Notes under the pieces: generated by a model
Told to the model about the DNA's origin: nothing
What the model saw: the letters and a program-made list of their open reading frames with translations, nothing else
The model's database searches: none
Assembly (NCBI RefSeq): GCF_014654785.1
Contig: NZ_BNBD01000001.1
Coordinates: 62,001 to 126,000 of the forward strand
Direction: 5' to 3'
Length of the DNA stretch: 64,000 nt
DNA from: Streptomyces mashuensis
Lineage (GTDB): Bacteria > Actinomycetota > Actinomycetes > Streptomycetales > Streptomycetaceae
Program-made: the position numbers and the translations under genes
Part shown: in pieces, positions 54,279 through 63,962 of the stretch
Position numbering within the stretch: the first letter of the stretch is position 1
Layout: every line of letters begins with the position of its first letter

Positions 54279-54941
54279 ATGCCCGAGCTGGTGTTCTTCT
54301 CCGGAACGATGGACTGCGGAAAGAGCACACTGGCTCTGCAGATCGAGCACAACCGCTCGGCCCGCGGCCTGCAAGGGCTCATCTTCAGCCGCAACGACCG
54401 CGCCGGCGAGGGCCGGCTCTCCTCCCGGCTGGGCCTGGTCACCGAGTCCATCGAGGCGGGGGAGGGCTTCGACTTCTACGCGCACGTCGTCGGCCACCTC
54501 TCGGCCGGCGGCCGCGCCGACTACGTCATATGCGACGAGGCGCAGTTCCTGACGCCCGAGCAGATCGACCAGCTCGCCCGCATCGTCGACGACCTCGAAC
54601 TCGACGTCTTCGCCTTCGGCATCACCACCGACTTCCGCACCAAGCTCTTCCCCGGCTCCCAGCGCCTGGTCGAACTCGCCGACCGCGTGGAGGTGCTCCA
54701 GGTCGAGGCGCTGTGCTGGTGCGGGGCGCGGGCCACGCACAATGCCCGGACGGTCGGCGGCCGCATGGTCGTCGAGGGCGAGCAGGTGGTGGTCGGCGAC
54801 GTCAACCAGCCGGAGACGGTGGTGGGTTACGAGGTGCTGTGCCGCCGGCACCACCGCAGGCGGCTGACCTCCGCCGCCGCGCGGGCCGCCGCGCTCTCGC
54901 CGGACGTGCTGCCGGTCGACCCCGTCGACCAGGACGCGTAA
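54279..54941 (+). CDS. tdk: thymidine kinase
   Basis: 220 aa, type II thymidine kinase of nucleotide salvage. Seen: P-loop FSGTMDCGKST, Walker B-like VICDEAQFL, the lasso region, and zinc ligands CWCG and CRRHH. Start taken at the ATG before PELVFFSG, the usual N-terminus; an ATG at 54255 would add eight residues and has no better Shine-Dalgarno. Its stop is only three bases from that of the convergent VOC gene. Confidence 0.93.
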   Translation: MPELVFFSGTMDCGKSTLALQIEHNRSARGLQGLIFSRNDRAGEGRLSSRLGLVTESIEAGEGFDFYAHVVGHLSAGGRADYVICDEAQFLTPEQIDQLARIVDDLELDVFAFGITTDFRTKLFPGSQRLVELADRVEVLQVEALCWCGARATHNARTVGGRMVVEGEQVVVGDVNQPETVVGYEVLCRRHHRRRLTSAAARAAALSPDVLPVDPVDQDA

Positions 54942-54944
54942 CCC

Positions 54945-55745
54945 CTAGGGCACGGCCCGGACGAGGGAGAACAGCGCGCCCTCGCGGTCCATGACCGTCG
55001 TCGCCGGGCCGGCGGCGGTGGGCGCGGCCCCCGCGACGACCCGGCCGCCCAGCTCCTGGACGCGGACCGCCGCCGCCTCGGGGTCGGCCACCGCGAAGTA
55101 CGGCACCCAGTACGACTGGCGCAGCCCGGCGCCCGCGCCGCGGATGGACGCGACCGGCCGGCCGTCGACGTGCAGCAGCACGGTGTCGGAGTCCACCGCG
55201 CCGGTCGTCTTGGCCTCGTAGCCGAACAGCGCCCGGTAGAACTTCAGCACCACCGCGGCCTCGTGGGTGACCAGTTCGTGCCAGACGGCGCTCCCGGGGC
55301 CGCCGCCGTACGGCGCGGGGCCCTGCCACACGCCGAAGGACGCGCCTGCCGGGTCGCCGGCCAGCACCATCCGGCCGCCGTCCGCCGCGGCGAGCGGGCC
55401 CACCCCGACCGTGCCGCCGGAGCAGTGGATCCACTCGGCGGTGGCGTCGGCGTCGTCGCTCGCCAGATAGGTGGTCCACGCGGCGGGGGATTGACGGTCC
55501 GGCGGCAGCCCGGCCAGCCCGGCGACGTCGCGCCCGCCGAGGACGGCCCGGGCGCAGGGGCCCGGCCGGCCCGGCCGTCCGGGCCGGGTGTCGCGGTACG
55601 TCCAGCCGAACAGCCCGCCGTAGAAGTCCTTCGCCGCCTCCAGGTCGCGCGCCAGGAGACTGGTCCAGCAGGGAGTGCCCGGCGGCTGCCGCCGGGCGGA
55701 CTCCTCGGCGCCGTGCGCCCAGGAGGGTTCCCACACCTCGGTCAT
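54945..55745 (-). CDS. two-domain VOC (glyoxalase/bleomycin-resistance fold) protein
   Basis: 266 aa with two VOC domains (about residues 25-140 and 155-262), each starting with W.(S/E)L...D...A..FYG.LFGW (TPCWTSLLARDLEAAKDFYGGLFGW in parts; VWHELVTHEAAVVLKFYRALFGY). The chain resembles the M. tuberculosis Cfp30B group. Metal ligands are not clearly conserved and function is unknown. ATG 55745 with GGAGAG upstream. Confidence 0.88.
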   Translation of the reverse strand: MTEVWEPSWAHGAEESARRQPPGTPCWTSLLARDLEAAKDFYGGLFGWTYRDTRPGRPGRPGPCARAVLGGRDVAGLAGLPPDRQSPAAWTTYLASDDADATAEWIHCSGGTVGVGPLAAADGGRMVLAGDPAGASFGVWQGPAPYGGGPGSAVWHELVTHEAAVVLKFYRALFGYEAKTTGAVDSDTVLLHVDGRPVASIRGAGAGLRQSYWVPYFAVADPEAAAVRVQELGGRVVAGAAPTAAGPATTVMDREGALFSLVRAVP

Positions 55746-55957
55746 CGTGAGTCTCTCCTCGGACCATCGTGGTGGCCGCGCGGTCGCGCTCCGGTCGCGC
55801 GGGTGTACGGGACGGTGCCCGGCCGGTCTCTGCACGCCGGGCTTCAGGGGGTCCCGCAGGAGAATGCCCCAATTCAACGCCGCCAAGTATCGATCAGCAG
55901 GACGCGGTCTGGCCAGGGGGCCATTCGGGGGAAGGTCCGTACGCCAGGATGGTGCGC

Positions 55958-56788
55958 ATGAACGCCATCATCACCGCAGAGGAACTCGCGGACGCGCTGG
56001 CCGGTGACCGGCCGCCGGTCCTGCTGGACGTGCGCTACCAGATGGGCGGGCCGCCCGGCCGGCCCGCCTACGAGGCCGGGCACCTGCCCGGCGCGGTCTA
56101 CGTCGACCTCGAATCGGAGCTGGCGGGCCCGCCCGGCCCGAAGGGCCGTCACCCCCTGCCGGACGTCGCGGTGTTCGGCGCCGCGATGCGCCGGGCCGGG
56201 GTGGAGCCCGGGCGCGGGGTCGTCGTGTACGACGGCGGCCAGGGCTGGGCCGCGTCCCGGGCGTGGTGGATGCTGCGCTGGGCCGGGCACGAGGACGTAC
56301 GGGTGCTGGACGGCGGGCTGCCGGCCTGGACGGGCGCGCTGTCGACGGAGGTCCCGGCGGTGCAGGAGGGCACCTTCGAGCCCCGCCCCGGCGCCCTGCC
56401 GGTGCTGGACGCGGACGGCGCGGCGGCGCTGGCGCGCCGGGGCCTGCTGCTGGATGCACGGGCCGGCGAGCGCTACCGCGGCGAGGTGGAGCCCATCGAC
56501 CCGGTCGCGGGCCACATCCCGGGCGCGGTCAGCGCCCCCACCATGGAGAACGTGCGCCCGGACGGCCGTCTGCTGCCCGCCGCCGAACTGGCGTCCCGTT
56601 TCGCGGCGCTGGGCGCGGACGGCACCAAGGAGGTGGGTGTGTACTGCGGTTCGGGCGTGTCGGCCGCTCAGCAGCTGCTGGCGCTCGCGGTGGCCGGCAT
56701 CCCGGCAGCCCTCTACGTGGGGTCGTGGAGCGAATGGGTGGCCCGGAGCCCGGCCCGCCCCGTGGCGACAGGGCCGCAGCCGGGCTGA
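55958..56788 (+). CDS. sseA: two-domain sulfurtransferase (3-mercaptopyruvate type)
   Basis: 276 aa with two rhodanese domains, the second catalytic: Cys230 in VYCGSGVSA, the CG(S/T)GV loop typical of 3-mercaptopyruvate sulfurtransferase. The N-terminal domain lacks the Cys. ATG 55958 chosen; an ATG at 55949 is three codons upstream. Convergent with sepH. Confidence 0.92.
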   Translation: MNAIITAEELADALAGDRPPVLLDVRYQMGGPPGRPAYEAGHLPGAVYVDLESELAGPPGPKGRHPLPDVAVFGAAMRRAGVEPGRGVVVYDGGQGWAASRAWWMLRWAGHEDVRVLDGGLPAWTGALSTEVPAVQEGTFEPRPGALPVLDADGAAALARRGLLLDARAGERYRGEVEPIDPVAGHIPGAVSAPTMENVRPDGRLLPAAELASRFAALGADGTKEVGVYCGSGVSAAQQLLALAVAGIPAALYVGSWSEWVARSPARPVATGPQPG

Positions 56789-56820
56789 GGCCGGGCTGCG
56801 GCCCGACGGGAGGCCGGGGC

Positions 56821-57849
56821 CTACTCCGGTTTCTTGCGCCTCGTCCCGAAGACGATCTCGTCCCAGCTCGGGACCGCCGCGCGGCGGCCCGGGCGGACGC
56901 CGTCCGCCTCGGCCTGGCGGTCCGTCGTGCCGATCAGGCGGTCGCGGTGGCCCGCCACCGTGCGGGGCATGAGGACGTCCGCGTACGCCGAGCCCGCGCT
57001 GGCCGCGGGGGCCGGCGGCTCGACCTCGGCGGCCTCCACCGGAGGCTCGGGGGGTGCCGTCGTCGTCGCCGTCTCGGGCACCACCATGTCGCCGCGGAAG
57101 CTGGGCACCGCCTCCAGGAGGCTGGTCAGGGAGTCGCGCTCCTTGACCGGCTCCTCGGCGGGGGCCTCCGCGGAGATCTCCGCCGGCTCGGCCGCGGCGG
57201 ACGGCGGCGGCGCCGGCCGCTCCCGCGGCAGGCGGGCGATGCGCGGCACGAACGGGAAGCTCGGCTCGGGCGTCTCGTCCGTCTCGCCGATGAGCGCGCG
57301 GGCCTCGTCGTCCAGCGCCTGAACGATCCGGCGCGGCGGGTCGTACGTCCAGCTCGCGGCGCGCGGCTCGCCGGCCGCCCGGTAGACGAGCAGGACCTCC
57401 CACGTGCCGTCGTCGCGCCGCCAGGAGTCCCACTGCGCGCTGTCCTTGTCCGCGCCGCGCAGCAGCAGCCGCTCGGCCACGGCCTCGCCCAGCGGCGGCC
57501 CGCCCGTGCTCTCGCCGGGGCGGCGCACCGGGGTCTTGCGGGCGCGCTCCGCCATGAAGGCACGCTCGGCCAGGACCGGTCCCTCGAAGCGCCGGACGCG
57601 CTCCACGGGGATGCCGGCGAGCTGTGCGACCTCCTCCGCCGAGGCGCCGGCGCGGATGCGCGCCTGGATGTCGCGGGGGCGGAGGTGGCTCTCCACCTCG
57701 ATCTCGATCTGCCCGAGGCGCGCGCGGTCGTTGCGCACGGCGGCGCGCAGGCGCTCGTCGATGGGCAGCGTGTACTCCGTGCTGTCCGCAGCCTTGAGCA
57801 CCAGCCGTGTGCCGTCGTTGGAGACTGCCACGACACGCAGTTCGGGCAT
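56821..57849 (-). CDS. sepH: septation protein SepH
   Basis: 342 aa, actinobacterial cell-division protein known to bind and stimulate FtsZ assembly. Seen: N-terminal DUF3071 domain (about 1-165: MPELRVVAVSNDGTRLVL, LRPRDIQARIRAGASAEEVAQLAGIPVERVRRFEGPVLAERAFM, containing the conserved HTH-like segment AEEVAQLAGIPVERVRRFE), a Pro/Ala/Glu-rich linker, and a short conserved C-terminus AAVPSWDEIVFGTRRK. The ATG at 57849 has GGGAGGTCCC upstream. Together with WhiH it makes this a development-related stretch. Confidence 0.94.
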   Translation of the reverse strand: MPELRVVAVSNDGTRLVLKAADSTEYTLPIDERLRAAVRNDRARLGQIEIEVESHLRPRDIQARIRAGASAEEVAQLAGIPVERVRRFEGPVLAERAFMAERARKTPVRRPGESTGGPPLGEAVAERLLLRGADKDSAQWDSWRRDDGTWEVLLVYRAAGEPRAASWTYDPPRRIVQALDDEARALIGETDETPEPSFPFVPRIARLPRERPAPPPSAAAEPAEISAEAPAEEPVKERDSLTSLLEAVPSFRGDMVVPETATTTAPPEPPVEAAEVEPPAPAASAGSAYADVLMPRTVAGHRDRLIGTTDRQAEADGVRPGRRAAVPSWDEIVFGTRRKKPE

Positions 57850-58251
57850 GGGGACCTCCCGGGTGGTGCCTGCCGACGTCACCTGCGTCGCTGCTTCCGC
57901 TAGTCGAGTGTGGCCTGCCCGGGTAGCAGCCTGCCACAACCTTGCCGAGTTGACGGGGCGAGAGCCGCCCGGGCCCCTCCCGCGGTTCCGGCCGGCGGTC
58001 ACCGGGGCGACGACGACCGGACGGGATATTGGGGCCAGGGCTCGTCACAGTACTCCATTCGGGCCACTGGACGTGGATCGGCGCGCCAGCGAAGTTCACC
58101 CGGGTCAAGGGAGTTGGTGCGTGTTCATGCGCACCCCCTGTCCTTCCCCGGGTGGCGAGGTTCACACAATCGCCGGATTCGGAACTGTTCGTTACCCTCG
58201 AATGTCTCTTCTGGCTGCAAGAGGGACTGAAAGGACCAACAGGGGCCGGAG
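57850..58251. other. sepH / membrane-protein divergent region
   Basis: 402 bases without a credible gene. A TACCCT at 58193-58198 lies about 50 bases before the membrane-protein ATG and could be a -10; a GAAAGGA Shine-Dalgarno follows. Nothing else recognised. Confidence 0.5.
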
Positions 58252-59190
58252 ATGGACGACAAACCCGAAACCGGGGCAAAGACCAAGGTCAGGCGCCTGG
58301 AGCTGAGCATCGCGCAGGTGGCCGGAAGTGCGCTGGCGGCGGTGGTCGCCGCCCTGCTCGCCGGCAAGCTCGGCGTGTACGGCACCGTTCTGGGCGCCGG
58401 CGTCGTCAGCGTGGTCGCCACCACGGGGGGAACGGTCTTCCAACACCTGTTCAGGCGTACGGGTGAACAGATCCGCGAGGTGACGGTGCAGGCCCCGCCC
58501 CGCCTGCGCCGCGTGCCGGTGCGCGACGCGGGCCGCGCGGTGGGCCGTACCCCCGATTCCGGGGCGTACGCCGGTGCGCGCCCCGGCGCGGAAGGTGATC
58601 CGCACTTCGAGGGGTACCCGCACGGCTACTCCGAGGAGTACTCGCCCGCCACCACGCACGGCACCCGGATGCGCGGCTGGAAGCGCCCGCTGATCGGGGC
58701 GGCCGCCGTCTTCCTGCTGGCCATGGGCACGGTCACCGCCGTGGAGCTGGTCTCCGGCTCCAGCGCGGACGGCGACAAGGGCGGCACGACCGTCAGCCGG
58801 CTCTTCCAGCCGGAGAAGCGCCAGGACCCGCAGGAGGACAACGACCGGTCGCCCGGCCCGGACCACTCCCCGGGCTCCGGCCAGGAGGGCGGCGACCGCG
58901 GCGCGACCCCCGGCCCGGACGCCTCGCAGGGCGGCGGTACGGGCAAGCCGTCGCCGGACCCGCACACGTCCCCGTCCTCCGGCGGCGGCAAGCCCTCCCC
59001 GGGCCCCACGCCCGCGCCGAGCAGCTCGCCGGACGCCGGCAAGGGCGGCACGGACGGCAAGGCCGACGGCAGCGGCGGCACCACCGGGCAGGGCTCCGGC
59101 GGGACCACCGGCCAGTCGGCCCCGCCGGCCGCGGGCCAGAACGTCGCCGCCGGAACGGGCACCGGCCCCACGGCCGGCACCCGTTCCTGA
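58252..59190 (+). CDS. unknown membrane protein with long disordered outer tail
   Basis: 312 aa, not recognised. Seen: a charged N-terminus, a first hydrophobic stretch (about residues 20-60, one long or two short helices: VAGSALAAVVAALLAG and GTVLGAGVVSVVATTGGTV), a cytoplasmic-looking basic region, a second membrane helix at about 148-166 (PLIGAAAVFLLAMGTVTAVEL), then about 145 residues rich in Gly, Ser, Pro, Thr and Asp, presumably outside and disordered. Divergent from sepH, so an envelope or division role is conceivable but unproven. Confidence 0.82.
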   Translation: MDDKPETGAKTKVRRLELSIAQVAGSALAAVVAALLAGKLGVYGTVLGAGVVSVVATTGGTVFQHLFRRTGEQIREVTVQAPPRLRRVPVRDAGRAVGRTPDSGAYAGARPGAEGDPHFEGYPHGYSEEYSPATTHGTRMRGWKRPLIGAAAVFLLAMGTVTAVELVSGSSADGDKGGTTVSRLFQPEKRQDPQEDNDRSPGPDHSPGSGQEGGDRGATPGPDASQGGGTGKPSPDPHTSPSSGGGKPSPGPTPAPSSSPDAGKGGTDGKADGSGGTTGQGSGGTTGQSAPPAAGQNVAAGTGTGPTAGTRS

Positions 59191-59226
59191 GCGGCCCGAC
59201 CGGCCGCCCCGCCGCCGGCCCGGCCC

Positions 59227-60543
59227 TCACTCGCCCAGCACGCGCCGCAGGTAGTCGTTGCCGAAGACGCGGTGCGGGTCCAGCCGGTCCCGCACCGCCG
59301 TGAACTCCCCGAACCGCGGATAGACGCCGGCCAGGTACGCCGCGTCACGGCTGTGCAGCTTCCCCCAGTGCGGCCGGCCGCCGTGCGCCGTCATGATCTG
59401 CTCGGCGGCCGTGAAGTACTCCCGGTGCGGCGCGCCCCGGTAGACGTGCACCGCGAGGTAGGCCGTGTCCCGTCCGTACGCCGTGGACAGGGGGATACCG
59501 TCCGAGGGGGCGGTCCGCACCTCCACCGGGAACGCGATCCGCAGCCGTCTGCGCTCGATCACGGCCCGCAGCTCCCGCAGGGCCGGCAGGGCCGCCTCGC
59601 GCGGCAGCGCGTACTCCATCTCCAGGAACCGCACCCGGCGCGGGCTGGTGAAGACGCGGTAGGGCACGTCCGTGTACGTACGGGCCGACAGGGCGCGGCC
59701 CGAGAGCCGGGCCAGCGGCGGCACGGTCGCGGGCACGGCACGGCCCAGCGCGCACACCGCGCCGAACACGCCGTTGGACACCAGTTCGTCGGACACCCAT
59801 GCCTGCGCCGGGTGGAGCGGCGCCGGCGGGCCGGCGCTGCGGTTGTTGCGCTTGGTGAGGCAGGTTTCCGTGTGGGGGAACCAGAAGAACTCGAAGTGTT
59901 CGTTCTCCGCCACCAGCGCGTCGAACTCGGCCGTGACCCGGCCGTAGGACATCGGCTCCTCGCGCGCCGTGAGCAGGAACTCCGGCTCCACCGCGAAGGT
60001 GATCGCGCTGATCACGCCCAGCGCCCCCAGCCCCACCCGGGCGGCGTCGAAGACCTCCGGGTGCTCGGCGGGCGAGCAGGTCAGCACCGAGCCGTCGGCC
60101 GTGACCAGCTCCAGGCCGCGGATCTGGGCGGAGATCGCGGCCGAGTCGCGGCCGGTGCCGTGCGTGCCGGTGCTCACCGCGCCGGAGACGGTCTGCTCCA
60201 TGACGTCGCCCATGTTCGTCAGCGACAGGCAGCGGGCCGACAGCGCCCGGTTGAGCTGCCGGAGCGTGGTGCCGGCGGCGACGGTGACCGTGCCCGCCGC
60301 ACGGTCGGCCGAGCGTATGCCGGTCAGCCGCTCCGGCCGTATCAGCAGCCCGTCGGTGGCGGCCGCGGCGGTGAAGGAGTGGCCCGTGCCCACCGCCTTC
60401 ACCTTCAGCCCGTCGGCGGCCGCCCGGGCCACCAGGGCGGCCAGTTCCTCCGTCGAGGCCGGTGCGGCCGTGGCCGACGGGCGGGCGGTGACGTTCCCCG
60501 CCCAGTTACGCCATGCACTGCTCGCCTTCGTCGTCGCTGTCAT
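59227..60543 (-). CDS. FAD-linked D-arabinono-1,4-lactone-oxidase-type enzyme
   Basis: 438 aa. FAD-binding PCMH domain with the GTGHSF motif (His likely carries covalent FAD), GAVSTGTHGTG, and the ALO C-terminal domain with HWGK. Oxidises an aldonolactone or alditol-like substrate; alditol oxidases are common in Streptomyces, so the substrate is uncertain. The ATG at 60543 follows GGGGGTTG; a TTG at 60552 is an alternative. Overlaps the MFS gene's 3' end by 38 bases, so the two are coupled. Confidence 0.92.
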   Translation of the reverse strand: MTATTKASSAWRNWAGNVTARPSATAAPASTEELAALVARAAADGLKVKAVGTGHSFTAAAATDGLLIRPERLTGIRSADRAAGTVTVAAGTTLRQLNRALSARCLSLTNMGDVMEQTVSGAVSTGTHGTGRDSAAISAQIRGLELVTADGSVLTCSPAEHPEVFDAARVGLGALGVISAITFAVEPEFLLTAREEPMSYGRVTAEFDALVAENEHFEFFWFPHTETCLTKRNNRSAGPPAPLHPAQAWVSDELVSNGVFGAVCALGRAVPATVPPLARLSGRALSARTYTDVPYRVFTSPRRVRFLEMEYALPREAALPALRELRAVIERRRLRIAFPVEVRTAPSDGIPLSTAYGRDTAYLAVHVYRGAPHREYFTAAEQIMTAHGGRPHWGKLHSRDAAYLAGVYPRFGEFTAVRDRLDPHRVFGNDYLRRVLGE

Positions 60544-61747
60544 CGACGGCAACCCCCAACCCCTTGGCCGCCGGCCCGAGCCGGCGGTATCCGAGGAACG
60601 CGCCGACGGCCGCGAGCACCCCCGCCGCGCCGGGCACCGTGTACCCCGCCGTGGCCCCGGCCGCGTCCACCACCCATCCGGCGACGGACGAACCGAGCGC
60701 CACGCCGACCGCGAGCCCGGTGCTCGTCCAGGTCATGCCCTCGGTCAGCTTCGCGCGCGGTACGTACTGCTCGACGAGGGCCATGGTGGTGACCATCGTC
60801 GGCGCGATGGCGAGGCCCGCGACAAAGAGCGCCACGGCCAGGAACGGCAGGTTCCCGACCAGTTGGAGGGGGATCATACTCACGGCCATCGCGCAGACAC
60901 CGAGAATCCAGCGACGTGCCGGGTCGCCCTTCAGGTGCAGCAGCCCGAAGACGGCGCCCGCCAGACACGAGCCGAGCGCGTACACCGCCAGCACCAGGCT
61001 GGCCGCCGCCTTGTGGCCCTGCTCCTCGGCGAACGCCACCGTCACCACCTCCATCGCGCCGAACACGGCACCGGTGGCGACGAAGACCAGCACCAGCACC
61101 TGGAGGCCGGGCACCCGCATCGCCGACCCGCCGTCGCCCGCGCCCCGCGGGTGCGGCGCGGGCTCGGTGCCGCGCTGCGCGGTCAGCCACGCCACGCCCG
61201 CCAGCAGGAAACAGACGGCCAGAAGCGGCCCCGCCTCGGGGAACCAGGCGGTGGACAGCCCGATCGACAGGATCGGGCCCACGATGAAGACGATCTCGTC
61301 GATGACGGACTCGGCCGAGTACGCGGTGTGCAGCTCACGCGGCGAGTCGCCGTAGATGGCCGCCCAGCGGGCCCGCACCATCGAGCCCACGCTCGGTACG
61401 CAGCCGGCGCCCGCCGCGCAGACGAACAGCGTCCAGTCGGGCCAGCCCCGGTGCGCACTCAGCAACAGCAGGCCCAGGGCCAGCCCCGACATCACCGTGG
61501 CCGGCCGCATCACCCGCCGCTGCCCGTACTGGTCGACCAGCCGGGACACCTGCGGCCCCAGCACGGCCTGCGACACGGCGAGCGTCGCCGCCAGGGCGCC
61601 GGCCAGCCCGTACCGGCCGGTCAGTTCGGAGATCATCGTGACGATGCCGATGCCGACCATGGACAGGGGCATCCGGCCGACGAAACCCGCCGCCGAGAAG
61701 CCCTTGGTGCCGGGGGCGGCGAATATGGCGCTGTACGGACTGGACAC
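60506..61747 (-). CDS. major facilitator superfamily transporter
   Basis: 413 aa with about twelve membrane helices and the MFS loop motif LVDQYGQRRVMRP between helices 2 and 3. Substrate unknown. The GTG at 61747 is chosen for its upstream GGAG at good spacing; a GTG at 61828 would add 27 residues without a Shine-Dalgarno. Downstream coupled with the FAD oxidase, which suggests transport and oxidation of one compound; divergent from hemH. Confidence 0.9.
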   Translation of the reverse strand: MSSPYSAIFAAPGTKGFSAAGFVGRMPLSMVGIGIVTMISELTGRYGLAGALAATLAVSQAVLGPQVSRLVDQYGQRRVMRPATVMSGLALGLLLLSAHRGWPDWTLFVCAAGAGCVPSVGSMVRARWAAIYGDSPRELHTAYSAESVIDEIVFIVGPILSIGLSTAWFPEAGPLLAVCFLLAGVAWLTAQRGTEPAPHPRGAGDGGSAMRVPGLQVLVLVFVATGAVFGAMEVVTVAFAEEQGHKAAASLVLAVYALGSCLAGAVFGLLHLKGDPARRWILGVCAMAVSMIPLQLVGNLPFLAVALFVAGLAIAPTMVTTMALVEQYVPRAKLTEGMTWTSTGLAVGVALGSSVAGWVVDAAGATAGYTVPGAAGVLAAVGAFLGYRRLGPAAKGLGVAVDDSDDEGEQCMA

Positions 61748-61940
61748 GGACGGCTCCGCCGGGACGAGACGAGGTGGGACGGTGGACCCGCCCAGGGTGA
61801 CCCCGTGCAGGGTGGGTCCGGCATACACGTAAGGGACGTACGGGGCCGATACAGCTTACGGCGCCGGATCCGTGCCGCGCAGGGCATTTCCGCCCAGGCT
61901 GGTTTCGCCGGTGTCCGGGCCGGGTGGCAGGATCGGACCC

Positions 61941-63068
61941 ATGCCGTACCAGCCAGCCCACGCCCCCTACGACGCCCTGCTGTTGCTCTCCTTCGGCGGG
62001 CCGGAGGGCCCCGACGACGTCGTTCCGTTCCTGGAGAACGTCACCCGCGGCCGGGGCATCCCGCGCGAGCGGCTGAAAGAGGTCGGGCAGCACTACTTCC
62101 TCTTCGGCGGCGTCAGCCCCATCAACGACCAGAACCGTGCACTGCTGGCGGCCCTGCGCGAGGATTTCGCCGCGCACGGCCTGGACCTGCCGGTGTACTG
62201 GGGCAACCGCAACTGGGCGCCGTACCTCACCGACACTCTGCGGGAGATGGCCCGCGCCGGGCACCGCCGCGTGCTGACGCTCACCACCAGCGCGTACGCC
62301 TCCTACTCCGGCTGCCGCCAGTACCGCGAGAACCTCGCCGACGCGCTCGCCGCCCTCGCGGACGAAGGGCTCCCGCTGCCGCGCGTCGACAAGCTGCGGC
62401 ACTACTTCAACCACCCCGGCTTCGTCCGGCCCATGGTGGACGCGACGCTGGAGGCCCTCGCCCGGCTGCCCGAGGACGTCCGGGCCGGCGCCCACCTCGC
62501 CTTCACCACGCACTCCATCCCCACCGCCGCCGCCGACACCTCCGGCACCCCGCAGGATCACGGCGACGGCGGCGCGTACGTGGCCGAGCACCTGGACGTC
62601 GCCCGCACCGTGGCGGACGCGGTGCGCGCGGAGACCGGCGTCGACCACCCCTGGCAGCTCGTCTACCAGTCCCGCAGCGGCGCCCCGCACATCCCCTGGC
62701 TGGAGCCCGACATCTGCGACCACCTGGAGGAGCAGCACGGCAAGGGCGTGCCCGCGGTCGTCATGGTGCCCATCGGTTTCGTCTCCGACCACATGGAGGT
62801 CAAGTACGACCTCGACACGGAGGCCGCCGCCAAGGCCGCGGAGCTGGGCCTGCCCGTGACCCGCGCCGCCACCGTCGGCGCCGACCCGCGCTTCGCCGCC
62901 GCCGTGCGCGAGCTGGTGCTCGAACGCGCCGCCAGCGAACGCGGCGAGCGCCCCGAGCGGTGCGCGCTGGGCGCCCTCGGCCCCAGCCACGACCTCTGCC
63001 CGGTCGGCTGCTGCCCCGCCCGGGCCCCCCGGCCCGCGGCGGCCGGCGCCGACAGCCCGTACGCGTAA
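61941..63068 (+). CDS. hemH: ferrochelatase (coproporphyrin-type)
   Basis: Inserts Fe2+ into coproporphyrin III in the actinobacterial haem route. 375 aa. Seen: [24 protein letters not shown], the active-site His in FTTHSIP and Glu in [12 protein letters not shown], and cysteines for a [2Fe-2S] cluster (SGC and the C-terminal CAL...LCPVGCC), as in other actinobacterial enzymes. ATG 61941 at [12 protein letters not shown]; a GGCAGGA lies upstream. No iron box seen. Followed nine bases later by the monophosphatase gene. Confidence 0.96.
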   Translation: MPYQPAHAPYDALLLLSFGGPEGPDDVVPFLENVTRGRGIPRERLKEVGQHYFLFGGVSPINDQNRALLAALREDFAAHGLDLPVYWGNRNWAPYLTDTLREMARAGHRRVLTLTTSAYASYSGCRQYRENLADALAALADEGLPLPRVDKLRHYFNHPGFVRPMVDATLEALARLPEDVRAGAHLAFTTHSIPTAAADTSGTPQDHGDGGAYVAEHLDVARTVADAVRAETGVDHPWQLVYQSRSGAPHIPWLEPDICDHLEEQHGKGVPAVVMVPIGFVSDHMEVKYDLDTEAAAKAAELGLPVTRAATVGADPRFAAAVRELVLERAASERGERPERCALGALGPSHDLCPVGCCPARAPRPAAAGADSPYA

Positions 63069-63076
63069 GGAGAACC

Positions 63077-63889
63077 GTGACCCACCCCGTGACCGACGCC
63101 CTCAAGGCCGAACTGCTGGCCGTCGCCCTGGAGGCCGCGGACCGCGCCGGCACGCTCCTGCGGGAGGGCCGCCCGGCCGCCCTGGGCGTCGCCGCCACCA
63201 AGACCAGCCCCATCGACGTCGTCACCGAGATGGACATCGCCGCCGAGAAGCTGATCACCGGCTTCCTGGCCGAGCGCCGCCCGCACGACGGGCTGCTGGG
63301 CGAGGAGGGCGCCAGCACGGAGGGCACCAGCGGCATCCGGTGGGTCGTGGACCCCATCGACGGCACCGTGAACTACCTCTACGGCCTGCCCTCCTGGGCC
63401 GTCTCCATCGCCGCCGAGGCCGACGGCGAGGCCGTCGTCGGCGTGGTCGCCGCCCCGGCCCGCGGCGAGACCTACCGGGCCGTCCTCGGCCAGGGCGCCT
63501 GGCTGGGCGAGCAGCGCCTGTCCGCCCGCCCGGCCCCGCCGCTGTCCCAGGCACTCATCGGCACCGGCTTCGGCTACGTGGCCGCACGGCGCGCCGCACA
63601 GGCCGAAGTGCTGCGTACCCTCCTGCCGGAGGTCCGCGACATCCGCCGCGGCGGCGCCGCCGCCATCGACCTCTGCGACGTGGCCTGCGGCCGCCTCGAC
63701 GGCTACTACGAGCGCGGCCTCAACCCCTGGGACCTGGCCGCCGGCGCCCTCATCGCCCGCGAGGCGGGCGCCCTGACGGGCGGCCGGCCGGGCGAGCCCG
63801 CCTCGGGCGAACTGACGATCGCGGCCTCCCCGGGCGTCTTCGAGCCGCTCCAGGCCCGCCTGGAGGACCTGGGCGCCTGGCACGACTGA
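63077..63889 (+). CDS. inositol monophosphatase-family phosphatase
   Basis: 270 aa Mg2+-dependent phosphatase. Seen: GEEGAS (first Glu ligand), WVVDPIDGTVNY (Asp-Pro-Ile-Asp-Gly-Thr), and NPWDLAAGALIAREAGA (C-terminal motif). All ligands present. Could act on inositol-1-phosphate, histidinol-phosphate or similar; no inositol gene is adjacent. GTG 63077 with AAGGAGA upstream, coupled closely with hemH. Confidence 0.93.
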   Translation: MTHPVTDALKAELLAVALEAADRAGTLLREGRPAALGVAATKTSPIDVVTEMDIAAEKLITGFLAERRPHDGLLGEEGASTEGTSGIRWVVDPIDGTVNYLYGLPSWAVSIAAEADGEAVVGVVAAPARGETYRAVLGQGAWLGEQRLSARPAPPLSQALIGTGFGYVAARRAAQAEVLRTLLPEVRDIRRGGAAAIDLCDVACGRLDGYYERGLNPWDLAAGALIAREAGALTGGRPGEPASGELTIAASPGVFEPLQARLEDLGAWHD

Positions 63890-63917
63890 CGGGCCTCCGC
63901 CCCCACGGACAGACGAC

Positions 63918-63950
63918 GTGCCCCGGTACCGCAAGGCGGTACCGGGGCAC
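63918..63950. terminator. bidirectional terminator at the right edge
   Basis: Perfect 15-bp stem GTGCCCCGGTACCGC and complement, three-base loop AAG, between convergent genes. Confidence 0.92.
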
Positions 63951-63962
63951 GCGCGGTCCGGG

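Noticed and set aside
56788..56825. Terminator between the sulfurtransferase gene and sepH
   Set aside because: Only a 5-bp stem (CGGGC/GCCCG) is present; too weak to call.
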